A stretch of DNA of 64,000 nucleotides from Streptomyces sp. NBC_01460 (lineage in GTDB: Bacteria > Actinomycetota > Actinomycetes > Streptomycetales > Streptomycetaceae), in assembly GCF_036227405.1 (NCBI RefSeq), contig NZ_CP109473.1, positions 6,324,001-6,388,000 on the forward strand, read 5' to 3'. Made by a program: the position numbers and the translations under genes. A model generated the notes under the pieces. That model did not search any database. It was not told where the DNA came from and saw only the letters and a program-made list of their open reading frames with translations. Within the stretch, counting starts at the first letter, position 1. Each line of letters opens with the position of its first letter. Positions 1 through 8,526 of the stretch are shown in pieces.

Positions 1-2
1 GG

Positions 3-1082
3 CCGCACGGTCTGGTGGTGGTGACCCGCCATGCGGACGTTTCACAGGCCCTGCGGGACAACCGGCTCGGCCACGGTCCGCTCACCGCACCGAACCGGAT
101 CTTCTCCTTCCTGGGCATGGACCCGCCCCACCACGGGCCGCTGCGCCGACTCGCCGCGCGCTTCTTCAGCCCCGCGGCCGTCAGCGCGTTGGCCCGACAG
201 ATCACCGCCGCCGTCGACGAACTGCTCGACCAGGCGCTGCGGAAACGACAGGTCGACCTGCTCGCCGACTTCGCCTACCCGCTATCACTTCGCGTGGTCT
301 GCGGCCTGTTCGCGCTCCCCGAGCAGGACCAGGCGTGGATCCGGGAACAGACCCCGCCCATCGCCCGGCTCCTCGACCCGGCCTATGCCCTCACCGACCA
401 CGACGTGGCCACGGCCCACTCGGCGGCCGGCGGGTTCGTCGCCTACCTGCACCGCAAGATCAACGAACGGCGCCGGCACCCCGGCCCGGACGCCCTCAGT
501 GCCCTGGCCGCCGAAGCCGACCTGGGCACCGGATTCACCCGCCGCGACCTGTTGCCCATGTGTGCCCTGCTGCTGCTCGCCGGCTACGAGACCACCGCCA
601 ACGTCATCGCCAACAGTGCTCTTGCCCTGCTGCGCCACCCGGACCAGCTCGCCACCGCGCGCAACCGCGTCGACGGCGGGCGGCTGGACAGCAGCGCCAT
701 GAACGAACTGCTGCGCTACGACTCCTCGATCCAGATCACCTTCCGCACGGTGCAGAGCCCGACCGTGATCGCAGGCACCCCACTGGCGCAAGGAACTCCG
801 ACGGCTCTGCTCATCGGATCGGCCAACCACGACCCCCGCGTGTTCACCGACCCCGGCCGACTGGACCTGGACCGCGCACACAATCCGCACCTGAGCTTCG
901 GCGCGGGCATCCACTACTGCCTCGGAGCGCCCCTCGCCAGGCTGGAAGCGTCCCTGGCTCTGGGCCGGCTGCTCGCCCGGACCCGCGCCATCGAACTCTC
1001 CTCCGGCCCGGTCCGGCACAAGAACACCACCGCCACCGTCCGCGGGGTGAAAGCGCTCCCCGTCGTTCTCACTCCCGCCTGA
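3..1082 (+). CDS. Cytochrome P450, 5' end outside the window
   Basis: A heme monooxygenase of the bacterial class I type, expected to hydroxylate or oxidise a small molecule with electrons from a ferredoxin. The frame is open from base 3, so the N-terminus lies upstream; about 360 residues are visible of a usual 400. Counting from the first in-frame Met codon (GTG at 15), the I-helix motif AGYETT is near residue 188, the ExxR motif ELLR near 231, and the heme-binding loop FGAGIHYCLG near 294-303 with its cysteine at about 302. All canonical elements are present. A second P450 starts 55 bases downstream on the same strand and a condensation-type protein follows, so the three probably form one biosynthetic operon. 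The substrate cannot be read from the sequence. Confidence 0.93.
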   Translation, partial: PHGLVVVTRHADVSQALRDNRLGHGPLTAPNRIFSFLGMDPPHHGPLRRLAARFFSPAAVSALARQITAAVDELLDQALRKRQVDLLADFAYPLSLRVVCGLFALPEQDQAWIREQTPPIARLLDPAYALTDHDVATAHSAAGGFVAYLHRKINERRRHPGPDALSALAAEADLGTGFTRRDLLPMCALLLLAGYETTANVIANSALALLRHPDQLATARNRVDGGRLDSSAMNELLRYDSSIQITFRTVQSPTVIAGTPLAQGTPTALLIGSANHDPRVFTDPGRLDLDRAHNPHLSFGAGIHYCLGAPLARLEASLALGRLLARTRAIELSSGPVRHKNTTATVRGVKALPVVLTPA

Positions 1083-1137
1083 TCCACCGGCCCGCCACCT
1101 GTACCCCCGCCGACAGAAGAAGGGAACGACCCTCCTC

Positions 1138-2409
1138 ATGGTGTCCCTCTGCCCGCAGGTACCGCCGAGCCTCGCCGCGGGGGCATGCCCGTACCCCTGG
1201 CTGGTGACCGGTGATCCCATGTCCTGGGACGCGGACATGACCTTTCGGGAACTGCGCGAGCGGGCACCCGCCCAGCAGGTCGTCCTGCCCGGCGGCCTTG
1301 TCACCTGGATGATCACCGGAGCAGCCCAGGCGCGACAGGCTCTGACCGACGGCCGCCTTGCCCACGACATGCGACGGCTTCCCGACCCCCGGCAGGGGTT
1401 CGGCGGCCTCCGCTACCCCGACGACCTCTTCTCCGCTGAGGGCCGCCACCTGCTCAACAGCGACGGCACGGCCCACCAACGGCTGCGGGCGGTCCTCGCC
1501 CCCCTGCTGACCCGCACGGCCGCACAGCGGTGGCAGCCGTTCATCACCCGCACCTGCGAGGAACTCCTCGACGCCCTGGCCGCGGCCGACCATCCCGACT
1601 TGGTCGCCGACTACGCCCGCCCCCTGGCCGTCCGGGTCACCACCGCCCTCCTGGGGATCCCGGTGGAACTGCAGCGCCGCCTGACCAACCTGACGCTGAC
1701 GATGATCACCGCCGCTGACCCCGAGAACCCCACCGTTCGAAAGCGCCGTACCGAACTGTTCGGACTGTGGTCCCGCGTCCTCGGCGACAAACGGCGCAGG
1801 CCCGGCGACGACGTCCTCACTCGCCTCACTGTCGCTCACCGCCAGGGCCGCCTCTCGGCCGAGGAACTCCTCTCCGTGGCCTGGGGCCTGTTCTCCGGCG
1901 GCATCACCCCCACCACCGCCCTGATCGTCTCCGGAGCAGTCGAAATCATGCAGAGCCCAAAACTGCGCCGAGCACTGCACGCCGGCGCCGACGCGACCCG
2001 CCTCACCGAGGAACTGCTGCGCATCACCAGCCCTTTCCCGGTTGCCACCTGGCGATTCGCCCTTGAGGACCTCACCGTCGGCGACACGGTGATCCCGCAG
2101 GGCGCCGTGGTACTGATCGCCCTGGCCGCCGCCAACCGCGACCCGGACGCCTACCCCGAACCCGACACCGCGCACCCGCACCGCCCCGGCGCCCACCTGG
2201 CATTCGGACTGGGCCCGCACTACTGCCCCGGCGCCCCCCTCGCCCGCGTACAGGCCGCCAGCGCGCTCACCGCCCTGTTCAGCAGATTCCCCGACATCCG
2301 CCTCGCCACCGGGAGGACCGCGCTGCGCCGGCAGGGCGTGCTCGTCGACCGCTGCTACGAGCGCGTCCCGGTCCGCACCGACGACACCACCCCCCAGGAC
2401 GCGACGTGA
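1138..2409 (+). CDS. Cytochrome P450 with atypical I helix
   Basis: A second P450 of 423 residues, second gene of the presumed operon. The heme loop is FGLGPHYCPG with the cysteine near residue 363, and the ExxR motif appears as ELLR in EELLRITSP. The I helix reads SGGITPTTALI near residue 253. Aligned without gaps to the upstream P450 (AGYETTANVI), the conserved acid-alcohol pair (Glu-Thr) becomes Thr-Pro. That pair normally assists proton delivery and O-O cleavage, so this enzyme may rely on substrate-assisted catalysis or do unusual chemistry; this is inference. A proline replaces the usual Leu, Ile or Val after the heme cysteine. The start is uncertain: ATG at 1138 lies behind a GAAGAAGGGA stretch about 14 bases upstream. 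The stop overlaps the next gene's start. Confidence 0.9.
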   Translation: MVSLCPQVPPSLAAGACPYPWLVTGDPMSWDADMTFRELRERAPAQQVVLPGGLVTWMITGAAQARQALTDGRLAHDMRRLPDPRQGFGGLRYPDDLFSAEGRHLLNSDGTAHQRLRAVLAPLLTRTAAQRWQPFITRTCEELLDALAAADHPDLVADYARPLAVRVTTALLGIPVELQRRLTNLTLTMITAADPENPTVRKRRTELFGLWSRVLGDKRRRPGDDVLTRLTVAHRQGRLSAEELLSVAWGLFSGGITPTTALIVSGAVEIMQSPKLRRALHAGADATRLTEELLRITSPFPVATWRFALEDLTVGDTVIPQGAVVLIALAAANRDPDAYPEPDTAHPHRPGAHLAFGLGPHYCPGAPLARVQAASALTALFSRFPDIRLATGRTALRRQGVLVDRCYERVPVRTDDTTPQDAT

Positions 2410-3785
2410 TGCAGATCCCCGCCGAGGCGGCCGAGATCGAACCTGGCCACGCCTACACCTGGCGCATCTCCTTCCCGGACCTGCCCGCAGATCCGGGTTC
2501 CCGCCGGCCAGCGAGCTACAACCAGGCCGCCCATCTGGCCGCAGCCTGTTCCGCGCACCTGTCCGACCGGCCGCCGCCCTTCGCCCTCGCCATCGCCTGC
2601 AGCTTCGAACTGACCAGCTCTATCGACCTGTCGGCCCTCGAAGGCGCGCTGCTGCACCTGATCCGCCGGCACGAGGTGCTCCGCACCTGCTGCCGCCGCA
2701 CAGCACGGAGCGTGTCCATCCATGTCCGCACACCAGAGGAGACGCACCTCGAACGTGTCGATGCGGGTCCACTCCTCTCACGCGTCGCCACCCGCGCCCA
2801 CCTGCATGAACTCCTCCGGCTCGTCGACCCTGTCACAGGGCCCCTGATGGTCGCGGGCGCCATCGTCCGTGAGGGCTCGGCCACGGTCCACGTGGTCTAC
2901 GACCACCTCGTGGCCGACGTGCTCTCCGCGCCGATCACCGTCGCCGATCTCGCCCGCGTCTACGAGGACCTGGTACACGGGCGCCGGCCGGACCCCGCGC
3001 CGGCCGGCAGCTACCTCGACTTCGCACGCGAGGAACGCACCCACAACCTCGCCCTGCGCGCACAGGACGAACAACTACAGCACTGGCGGGGCTTCCTCAC
3101 CGACGGCGGGGAACACCCACCTGCCTTTCCCCTGGACCTCGGCGTTCGACCAGGCCATGTGCACCCGTCGGTCAACCGCACCCGTACCCTGTTGCCCGGA
3201 CCTCTGACGGACCAGCTGGAAACAGCGTGCCGCACCTCCGGCGGCAGCCTGCTCACCGGCCTCCTCGCCGCGACGGCGGCGACCCTCCGGGAAGAAGGCG
3301 GCCCCGACATCTACCGGGCGCTCATGCCGATCAACCGGCGCGGACAACATCGGTACTCCCGCTCCATCGGCTGGTTCATCAACGCTGTCCCCCTCGCGAT
3401 CCCCGCCCCCCGCAGTGCCTCCCTCGCCTCCCGACTCGCCCTGGCACGCGCGGGATACGAACCGGCACGCCAGCAGGCCGACGTCCACTCTGTCCGCGCA
3501 CAGCAGCTACTCCGCTCCGCAGACGCCACCAGCGAAGTCCACCGCCCCGTCAGCTTCTTCTCCTACCTTGACTTCCGCACCGCACAGGGGGCCGAACACC
3601 CATCGACTCGCACAGCCACCGTGCACGCGTGGTCCTCGGCCTGTAACGGAAGCCTCCTGTGGTTCCACCGCAACCACAGCGGGCTGCACCTCAACAGCCT
3701 CCACGCCGACACCCCCCTCGCACGACAGACCACCGACTCCCTGGCCCACCGCCTCGTCCGCACCCTTCTCTCCTTCTCGGAGTGA
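2406..3785 (+). CDS. Free-standing condensation-domain acyltransferase
   Basis: A 459-residue protein with the fold of NRPS condensation domains and PapA-type acyltransferases. Such enzymes join an acyl or aminoacyl group, often carried on a thiolation domain, to an amine or alcohol. The motif at residues 165-171 reads YDHLVAD, against the classical HHxxxDG: the second His and the Asp are kept and the first His is Asp. The floor motif appears as GWFINAVPL near residue 322 and a late SFFSYLDF segment fits the latch region. No adenylation or carrier domain is fused to it. The GTG start at 2406 overlaps the previous stop, and ATG at 2409 is an equally possible start; either way translation is coupled to the P450. 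It may release, acylate or cyclise the product the P450s act on; this is inference. Confidence 0.8.
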   Translation: MMQIPAEAAEIEPGHAYTWRISFPDLPADPGSRRPASYNQAAHLAAACSAHLSDRPPPFALAIACSFELTSSIDLSALEGALLHLIRRHEVLRTCCRRTARSVSIHVRTPEETHLERVDAGPLLSRVATRAHLHELLRLVDPVTGPLMVAGAIVREGSATVHVVYDHLVADVLSAPITVADLARVYEDLVHGRRPDPAPAGSYLDFAREERTHNLALRAQDEQLQHWRGFLTDGGEHPPAFPLDLGVRPGHVHPSVNRTRTLLPGPLTDQLETACRTSGGSLLTGLLAATAATLREEGGPDIYRALMPINRRGQHRYSRSIGWFINAVPLAIPAPRSASLASRLALARAGYEPARQQADVHSVRAQQLLRSADATSEVHRPVSFFSYLDFRTAQGAEHPSTRTATVHAWSSACNGSLLWFHRNHSGLHLNSLHADTPLARQTTDSLAHRLVRTLLSFSE

Positions 3786-4061
3786 TTGAGCTGGTGCAGG
3801 CGAAATCCCCAACTACGGCGGTCCGTCCGGGCGATCTTGATGCGGGCGGAGATGCTCAGGCTCCTTCCAGAGCTGCGTGAACCCGAGCGCCCCCAGCGGT
3901 CACGGACGTCACGGACCACGCGCCGATTCTGGGCGCCCCGGGCGATGACACCGAGGTCCTTCAAGCAGTGCGGCTCTTGGTTCGCAGCGAAGATGAAGAC
4001 CACCTGCGAGCCCTGCTCATCCATCGCCCGGACGAGAGGAAACAGCACGGCTTCCACGAAG

Positions 4062-5463
4062 GTGTGCGACCGCTGCCGCCGTGTCGACCTGCCGCTCGCC
4101 GACGGACACTGTCGCGGATGCCGATGGCACGTAGCCATCCACGGCCCAGGAGACATCACCCGGCACGGAACTCAGTTGTGGCTCGGTACACCGGTCCCCG
4201 CACCTACAAGCCTGCGTCACTCGGAAGTGTCCCCGCCTCCTTCGCGCCGCTCTGTCTCCGAGCACCTGATGGACCCTGGACAGGAGAGGCGGTTCGAGCT
4301 CTGGCGGGACTGGAAGTCGGTGGTCGAGTTGGAACGGCAGGATCTGCCGACGCCCACAGACTCGGCCCAACTGCTGCTCGCCGACCTCGACAGCGTGATG
4401 AAGCGGGAGATGTGGTCCAAGTTCCCCGCCACCAAGACTCGGCGCACCTTGACCGTCTTGGTGTCCTGGCTCGGAGCGGATCCCCCTCTGCTGGAGTCCG
4501 ACATCCGGGCCCTGGTCGACAACCGTCCCATGCAGTTCAGCGGGCGGCGGGTCACACAGTTCCTGGAAACCCGCGGCCTGCTGATCCCGGATACCGAGTT
4601 TTCGCCGAGATGCACAGCAGAAGCGCTTGGAGGCCCAGCTCGCCGCACTGCCTGCGACGATCGCACAGGAACTTTCGGTCTGGATCAAGGTCGTGCGCGG
4701 AGAGGGCAAGTGGGAGCACACCGGCCGCAGCTACTGGAGCATCGCCCGCTACTGGAACGTCCTGGACCCGGTCCTCAAGGGGTGCTCGCGAACGGCATCG
4801 AGAGCATGCGCGAAATCACTCAGGACGACGTCAAGCGGGCCATCGCCCCCGCAAGGGACGCCGGCCCGCTCGATCCACATCGTCCTGCGGAACGTCTTGC
4901 GGGCCCTTCGGTAAGAAGGTGTGGACTTCCGCGATCCCACTTCGCGGGCGACGATCTCGACGTCGATGCCCAGGGGCGGCGCCGTGCGCGACGACTTGGT
5001 TCTTGAAGCCCTGGTCGACGAGAGCCTTACGGACGGTTCCGCCGGCCTGTTCGGCGACCTGGTCCAGCAGGACGATGCCCGCAGCATTGGCATGGGTGTT
5101 CGCGGCCAGGACGACGACCGCGATGACCAGTCCAAGGACATCCACAGCCAGTCCGCGCTTGCGGCCGGGCACGCGCTTGGCCGGGTCATGGCCGCTCGTG
5201 TCGGCGGGGACCCCGGCGGCCACATGGACACTCGCAACCACTCGACTGGCCCTTTCCGGCTTGCCCCGTGGTGCCGAACGTGATCAAACGACTCGGCATT
5301 GGGAAGTTGTCTGGACGGCCTGCGACAGGACCGGATCCTCAACGAGGCGTTCGAGACCGGCGACCATCTGAAGCTCATGCGCCTGTTCGGCATCACGGAG
5401 AAGACCGCCATGCACTACGTCAGCGTTGCCCACCCGGAAAAGACCTCCCAGCTTCCCCGGTGA
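4062..5463 (+). pseudogene. Integrase-like recombinase, frameshifted and interrupted
   Basis: Remains of a long site-specific integrase of the kind seen in Streptomyces mobile DNA. The N-terminal part has a zinc-finger-like CDRCRRV...HCRGCRWH stretch (from 4062) and continues in one frame to about 4610 (RALVDNRPMQFSGRR). It then shifts frame: ALPATIAQELSVWIKV at about 4640-4690, NGIESMREITQDDVKR near 4795-4840, RSIHIVLRNVLRALR near 4870-4914, then an in-frame TAA at 4915. After a foreign insert (4946-5310) the C-terminus resumes as LDGLRQDRILNEAF...KTAMHYVSVAHPEK, ending at TGA 5461-5463. At least two frameshifts, a nonsense codon and replacement of the catalytic middle make it non-functional. 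The integrase call rests on the C-terminal motif and is moderately secure. Confidence 0.65.
4946..5310 (-). mobile_element. IS5-type transposase fragment inside the integrase remnant
   Basis: Read on the minus strand this stretch encodes part of a DDE transposase of the IS5/IS4 type. Recognisable pieces are GRKRGLAVDVLGLVIAVVV near 5120-5180, KALVDQGFKNQVVAHGAA near 4985-5035 and, after a frame change, LGIDVEIVAR near 4950-4975. The frame change and the missing N- and C-terminal parts show it is dead. Left and right borders are placed where integrase-like sequence stops and resumes on the plus strand. No clean terminal repeat or target duplication is visible. Confidence 0.65.
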
Positions 5464-5584
5464 CGACCGGTAAGAACGACAGCGGCGGGGCCGCCCGGAG
5501 CTTGCCGGCGGCCCCGCCTGCCAAGGCGGCTCAAGCCGGGACAGCAGCGGTCTCCGCCCGGACGTAGCTGACTTCAGAACTTTT

Positions 5585-5884
5585 TCAGGCGGCCGGGCCG
5601 CCAGCGTCCTTAGGCCAGTCGCAGACCCCCAGGACCGGGTTGAAGTGCAGCGGGCCCTCACATTGCTTCATGTGAGCCACTCCCCACGCACAGTGGTAGT
5701 AGACGGTCGGGTCGTCCGGGTCCGCCACGAGGGCGCCATGCCCATACGCTTCGCAGGGCGCGCCGTCGAAGAGATCAGCCGCCGAGGCAGTTGGGAGGCT
5801 CTGTGCAGACGCGGCGTATGTGGGAAGGCACAGTGCGCCGAAAGCGAGGACGGCGGAAGCCGCCACCCGCGACATCTTGATCAT
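5585..5884 (-). CDS. Small secreted chitin-binding (peritrophin A-like) protein
   Basis: A 99-residue exported protein. Residues 1-30 are a signal peptide (MIKMSR start, hydrophobic AASAVLAFGALCL, cleavage likely after the ASA-type site near residue 28). The mature part is one small domain with cysteines in C-x(22-24)-C-x(8-9)-C-x(12)-C order, a VYYHC segment, an LHFNP turn and the closing VCDWP. This is the pattern of carbohydrate-binding module 14, the peritrophin-A chitin-binding fold common in animals and rarer in bacteria. The ATG at 5884 is chosen because AAGGA lies about 8 bases upstream; the frame is open further but with no signal-like sequence. It stands alone between mobile-element relics. 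It likely binds chitin outside the cell without being an enzyme. Confidence 0.75.
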   Translation of the reverse strand: MIKMSRVAASAVLAFGALCLPTYAASAQSLPTASAADLFDGAPCEAYGHGALVADPDDPTVYYHCAWGVAHMKQCEGPLHFNPVLGVCDWPKDAGGPAA

Positions 5885-6186
5885 TCTTGCATCCTTGATT
5901 CGTAGCCCAGCAGAACCCGCCCGGCACCCGTCGCCGTGTGGCAACCCGTGCCGAGCCACCCTCCCAACGCCCCCACGTCCCTTCTGGTAACGCCGATACC
6001 CTGCACGGTCACATAGGAGGCGGCGCTTTGCTCCTCCCCCAGTGGGCCGCGCGCGCCCTACGAAGTCACGAGTGGTGCGGCAATGCCAGGCTGCCGCTGT
6101 CCTTTCCGTGGAGATCCATAACGGCACCATCGCTCCTGACAAGCCGGAGATGCCTGCGCCTACCGGACCCGCTCGAGGAGGCCACC
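5885..6186. other. Intergenic, no gene seen
   Basis: About 300 bases between the divergent chitin-binding gene and the broken helix-turn-helix gene. It must hold the promoters of both, but no convincing -35/-10 pair or hairpin stands out. Bases 6174-6180 carry the GAGGAG ribosome-binding site of the next gene. Confidence 0.5.
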
Positions 6187-6460
6187 GTGTCAGCCGGGGA
6201 GCCGGATGTAGCGGGATCCCTTGGCGGCCGCCCGCCAGTCATCACCGAGGACATGCTCCACACCGTGCTCCGCTGCCGCGCTGCCGGAGAGTCCGTCGAG
6301 CAGATGCAGCCCGGCTTGATCATCCCCCGGCAACCACAAAGGGCACAGCCCCTCCGGCGGGAGCATCTACCGGGCACTCGCCGAACACGAGAAGGCCCAG
6401 GCGTAACCCGAGGCGATCGAGGTGGATCAGGCCGACTTCACGACCCCTGCATCAGGGCTT
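6187..6460 (+). pseudogene. Helix-turn-helix protein, frameshifted
   Basis: A GTG start at 6187 has a strong ribosome-binding site (GAGGAG, 6 bases upstream) and opens MSAGEPDVAGSLGGRPPVIT, followed by a helical stretch EDMLHTVLRCRAAGESVEQ. After LIIP near 6330 sense continues only in the +1 frame (GNHKGHSPSGGSIYRALAEH), ending at TAA 6404-6406. A plausible continuation PEAIEVDQADFTTPA lies directly after that stop, as if a tyrosine codon had mutated. So there is one frameshift and one nonsense change. The GGRPP opening and the repeated helix pattern resemble the DNA-binding tails of resolvases and small phage or plasmid regulators. It lies just downstream of the integrase remnant and may belong to the same lost element. 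The family is uncertain. Confidence 0.45.
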
Positions 6461-6755
6461 CGAGCTGGCTCTGCAGGACGGGTGGCCTGGAGAGGTCGGG
6501 CGGTGACATGGGGTCAGGCTTCCGTCCGATCGCGGCCGGCCCGGCGACGCGTGTCGCGCACGGCCCCTGATCATTGCCCGCGCCTCACGCGCTCGACCTC
6601 CGGGGCCCGCCGCCGGGGACCGTTCGGGTGATTGCGGCGATCATGATCATCCGCAGGGGTGAATGTGGCTGGGGGACGCCGCGGCGGCGGGAGTGAATGA
6701 GGCGTTCCCGGTTTTCGGCCGGGCCGTATCTCTGCCCAGAAAGGGCATCATTCAC

Positions 6756-7154
6756 ATGCGTATGCGTAACAAGCTGGTTCTGGCCGGTCTCGGCGTCGCC
6801 ACGGTCGGGGCCACCCTCGGCGGGATCGCGATGGCCGCCGACCCCACCTCCGACACCGTGGCCCCCTACGCCCAGGCCGCGGCGACCGTCAACGCGAACG
6901 GCAGCACCTCCCAGAAGACCGCCACCATCGCCTCGGTCAGCCACCCCGAGACCGGGTCGTACTGCATCGTGCTGACAGATCTTGTTCGGGCGTACAAGTC
7001 CATCCCGATGGCCACTCTCGGTAACGGCGCCCCCCGGGGCAGCGACGTCCGCGTCTCGCGCAACGACCCCACCTGCCCGGACAACTCCATCCGCGTGACC
7101 ACAGGCACCGACGGCGTGGCGGCGAACCGGCCGTTCTACTTCATGGTCCCGTAA
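6756..7154 (+). CDS. Small secreted protein of unknown function
   Basis: A 132-residue exported protein. The ATG at 6756 is preferred over an upstream in-frame start because it opens directly into a signal peptide (MRMRNKLVLAGLGVA... ending AMA before DPTSD, about 28 residues) and has AAAGGG upstream. The mature part of about 104 residues has two cysteines, one in SYCIVLTDL and one in DPTCPDN, that could form a disulfide, and ends in RPFYFMVP. No catalytic motif or known family is recognised. It is followed by a very strong terminator, so it is probably transcribed alone. Confidence 0.75.
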   Translation: MRMRNKLVLAGLGVATVGATLGGIAMAADPTSDTVAPYAQAAATVNANGSTSQKTATIASVSHPETGSYCIVLTDLVRAYKSIPMATLGNGAPRGSDVRVSRNDPTCPDNSIRVTTGTDGVAANRPFYFMVP

Positions 7155-7161
7155 CAACCCG

Positions 7162-7207
7162 CTGCGACGGTGCCCCGCCCGGGTTCCCGGGCGGGGCACC
7201 GTCGCAG
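7162..7207 (+). terminator. Perfect 22-bp stem terminator
   Basis: Arms 7162-7183 and 7186-7207 are perfect inverted complements (22 bp) around a TT loop, starting 8 bases after the stop of the secreted protein. No U-tract follows, as is usual for Streptomyces terminators. Confidence 0.9.
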
Positions 7208-7631
7208 TGTCTGGCCCTCGCTGTTCCTGACCGCGCTGATCCTGGTCGACGGCCTCCGGCTCGCACAGGGGCCCGCAGGCCCCGGACCACTGCGCAACTG
7301 GGACGCGTACGGGCTGTGCACGCTGTCGTGGTGCCGTACGACTTCCCAATCTCGACGTCAAGCCGCTTCTGTGACCTGAGGGGATCGATTCGCGGTAGGC
7401 GGCATGTCTGCCAGGGGGTTGAACAGGCTGCCTTTACCTCACTGCGAATCATCCTCACGCTTGCTCGTTCGAGTGAATGCTCCCCGTTTCCGGCATGGTG
7501 TCGAGCGGTCGGTTGATCATGGCGATGGACTGCGACTGGGTGCGCTGACCGCCTTGCGAGGTGGCGTCGTTGCCCTTGTCTGAGCCCGGTTGCGGGCGAT
7601 TTGCCGACCATCCATTCCAGTGGGAGACGCA
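7208..7631. other. Intergenic, degenerate, no gene seen
   Basis: About 420 bases without a convincing gene. The stretch ACTTCCCAATCTCGACGTCA (7339-7358) resembles CTTCCCATCTTGATGTCA near 8348-8365, upstream of the second binding-protein gene. The ribosome-binding site GGGAG of the first binding-protein gene is at about 7622-7626. Confidence 0.4.
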
Positions 7632-8264
7632 GTGGCTGACACGATCAAGATCGCAATCGCCGGCCCGAAGACCGGCACGGAGACCCAGTACGCCGACATG
7701 CAGTTCATCGGCGTCAAGCAGGCCATCAAGGACATCAACGCCAGGGGCGGCGTCAACGGCAAGATGGTGGAGTCCAAGGAGTATGACGACGGCGGAGACC
7801 CCAAGAAGGCCGTCGCCGCGGCGAACAGGATCGTCAACGACGGCGTGAAGTTCGTCATCGGCCACATGGCCTCGGTCACCACCCAGCCGGCCTCGGACAT
7901 TTACGAGGACGAGGGCGTCATCATGATCACGCCTGGTGTCACCGACCCCGAGATCACCGCCCGCGGCTACCAGCTCATCTTCCGCACGGTCCCCGTTGGC
8001 AGCGCGCAGGATCCGGCTGTCGGCAACTCCTTCGCCAAGGACCCCGAGAACAAGGCGATCGTCGACGCGATCAAGGCCGACGGCAAGGACCCCAACGGGC
8101 TCTACGTCTTCCCTGCCTACTCGGCAGTCCAGCTGATCGCCGAAGGCATCAAGGCGGCCAAGTCGGAGGACACCGACAAGGTCGCCAAGGAGCTCCACAG
8201 CGGCACGTTCAGGACCTCAATCGGCACCATTTCCTTTGACGAGAAGGGTGACCTGAAGGACTAG
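7632..8264 (+). CDS. LivJ/LivK-like binding protein, internally deleted and without signal peptide
   Basis: A 210-residue relative of the branched-chain amino-acid binding proteins that feed Liv ABC transporters. Residues 1-118 match the first half of the family (IAIAGPKTGTETQYADMQF, NRIVNDGVKFVIGH, PASDIYEDEGVIMITPG). The text then jumps from FRTV straight to the C-terminal lobe (NKAIVDAIKADGKDPNG, TISFDEKGDLKD). Compared with the usual 350-370 residues, about 110 in the middle and a short C-terminal tail are missing. The GTG start at 7632 has GGGAG 5 bases upstream and gives VADTIKIA directly, with no signal peptide. The hinge and half of the ligand cleft are gone, so binding is doubtful. 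No permease or ATPase gene is nearby. It may be a decaying import; the family is usual in proteobacteria. Confidence 0.75.
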   Translation: MADTIKIAIAGPKTGTETQYADMQFIGVKQAIKDINARGGVNGKMVESKEYDDGGDPKKAVAAANRIVNDGVKFVIGHMASVTTQPASDIYEDEGVIMITPGVTDPEITARGYQLIFRTVPVGSAQDPAVGNSFAKDPENKAIVDAIKADGKDPNGLYVFPAYSAVQLIAEGIKAAKSEDTDKVAKELHSGTFRTSIGTISFDEKGDLKD

Positions 8265-8312
8265 TTCGTTGCGGAGAGGTCTCGGTCGGGGCTCCCAGGA
8301 AATGGGGCATCC

Positions 8313-8345
8313 GGCGGCCGAGTTGCCTAAGCCATACCGACGGCA
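8313..8345. repeat. Copy 1 of a 33-bp dispersed repeat
   Basis: GGCGGCCGAGTTGCCTAAGC plus 13 more bases. It matches 9788-9820 at 28 of 33 positions in the same orientation. The second copy lies upstream of an IS110 transposase remnant, so this copy may be a fragment of such an element's end. Confidence 0.6.
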
Positions 8346-8526
8346 GCTTCCCATCTTGATGTCAAGCCCGCCCGCAGCGAGAGCCAGCCACTTTTAGAGC
8401 AATCGTGATCTTCCGGGAGCTCAGGTGACTAGGCTGAGACCGAACACGCTAAGTAGTCAGAGTGGAGCCCAGTGTGTTGACGCTCCTGCGTTGCTGAGGT
8501 TCTGCCTTGAGATGAAGGAGCCATCC

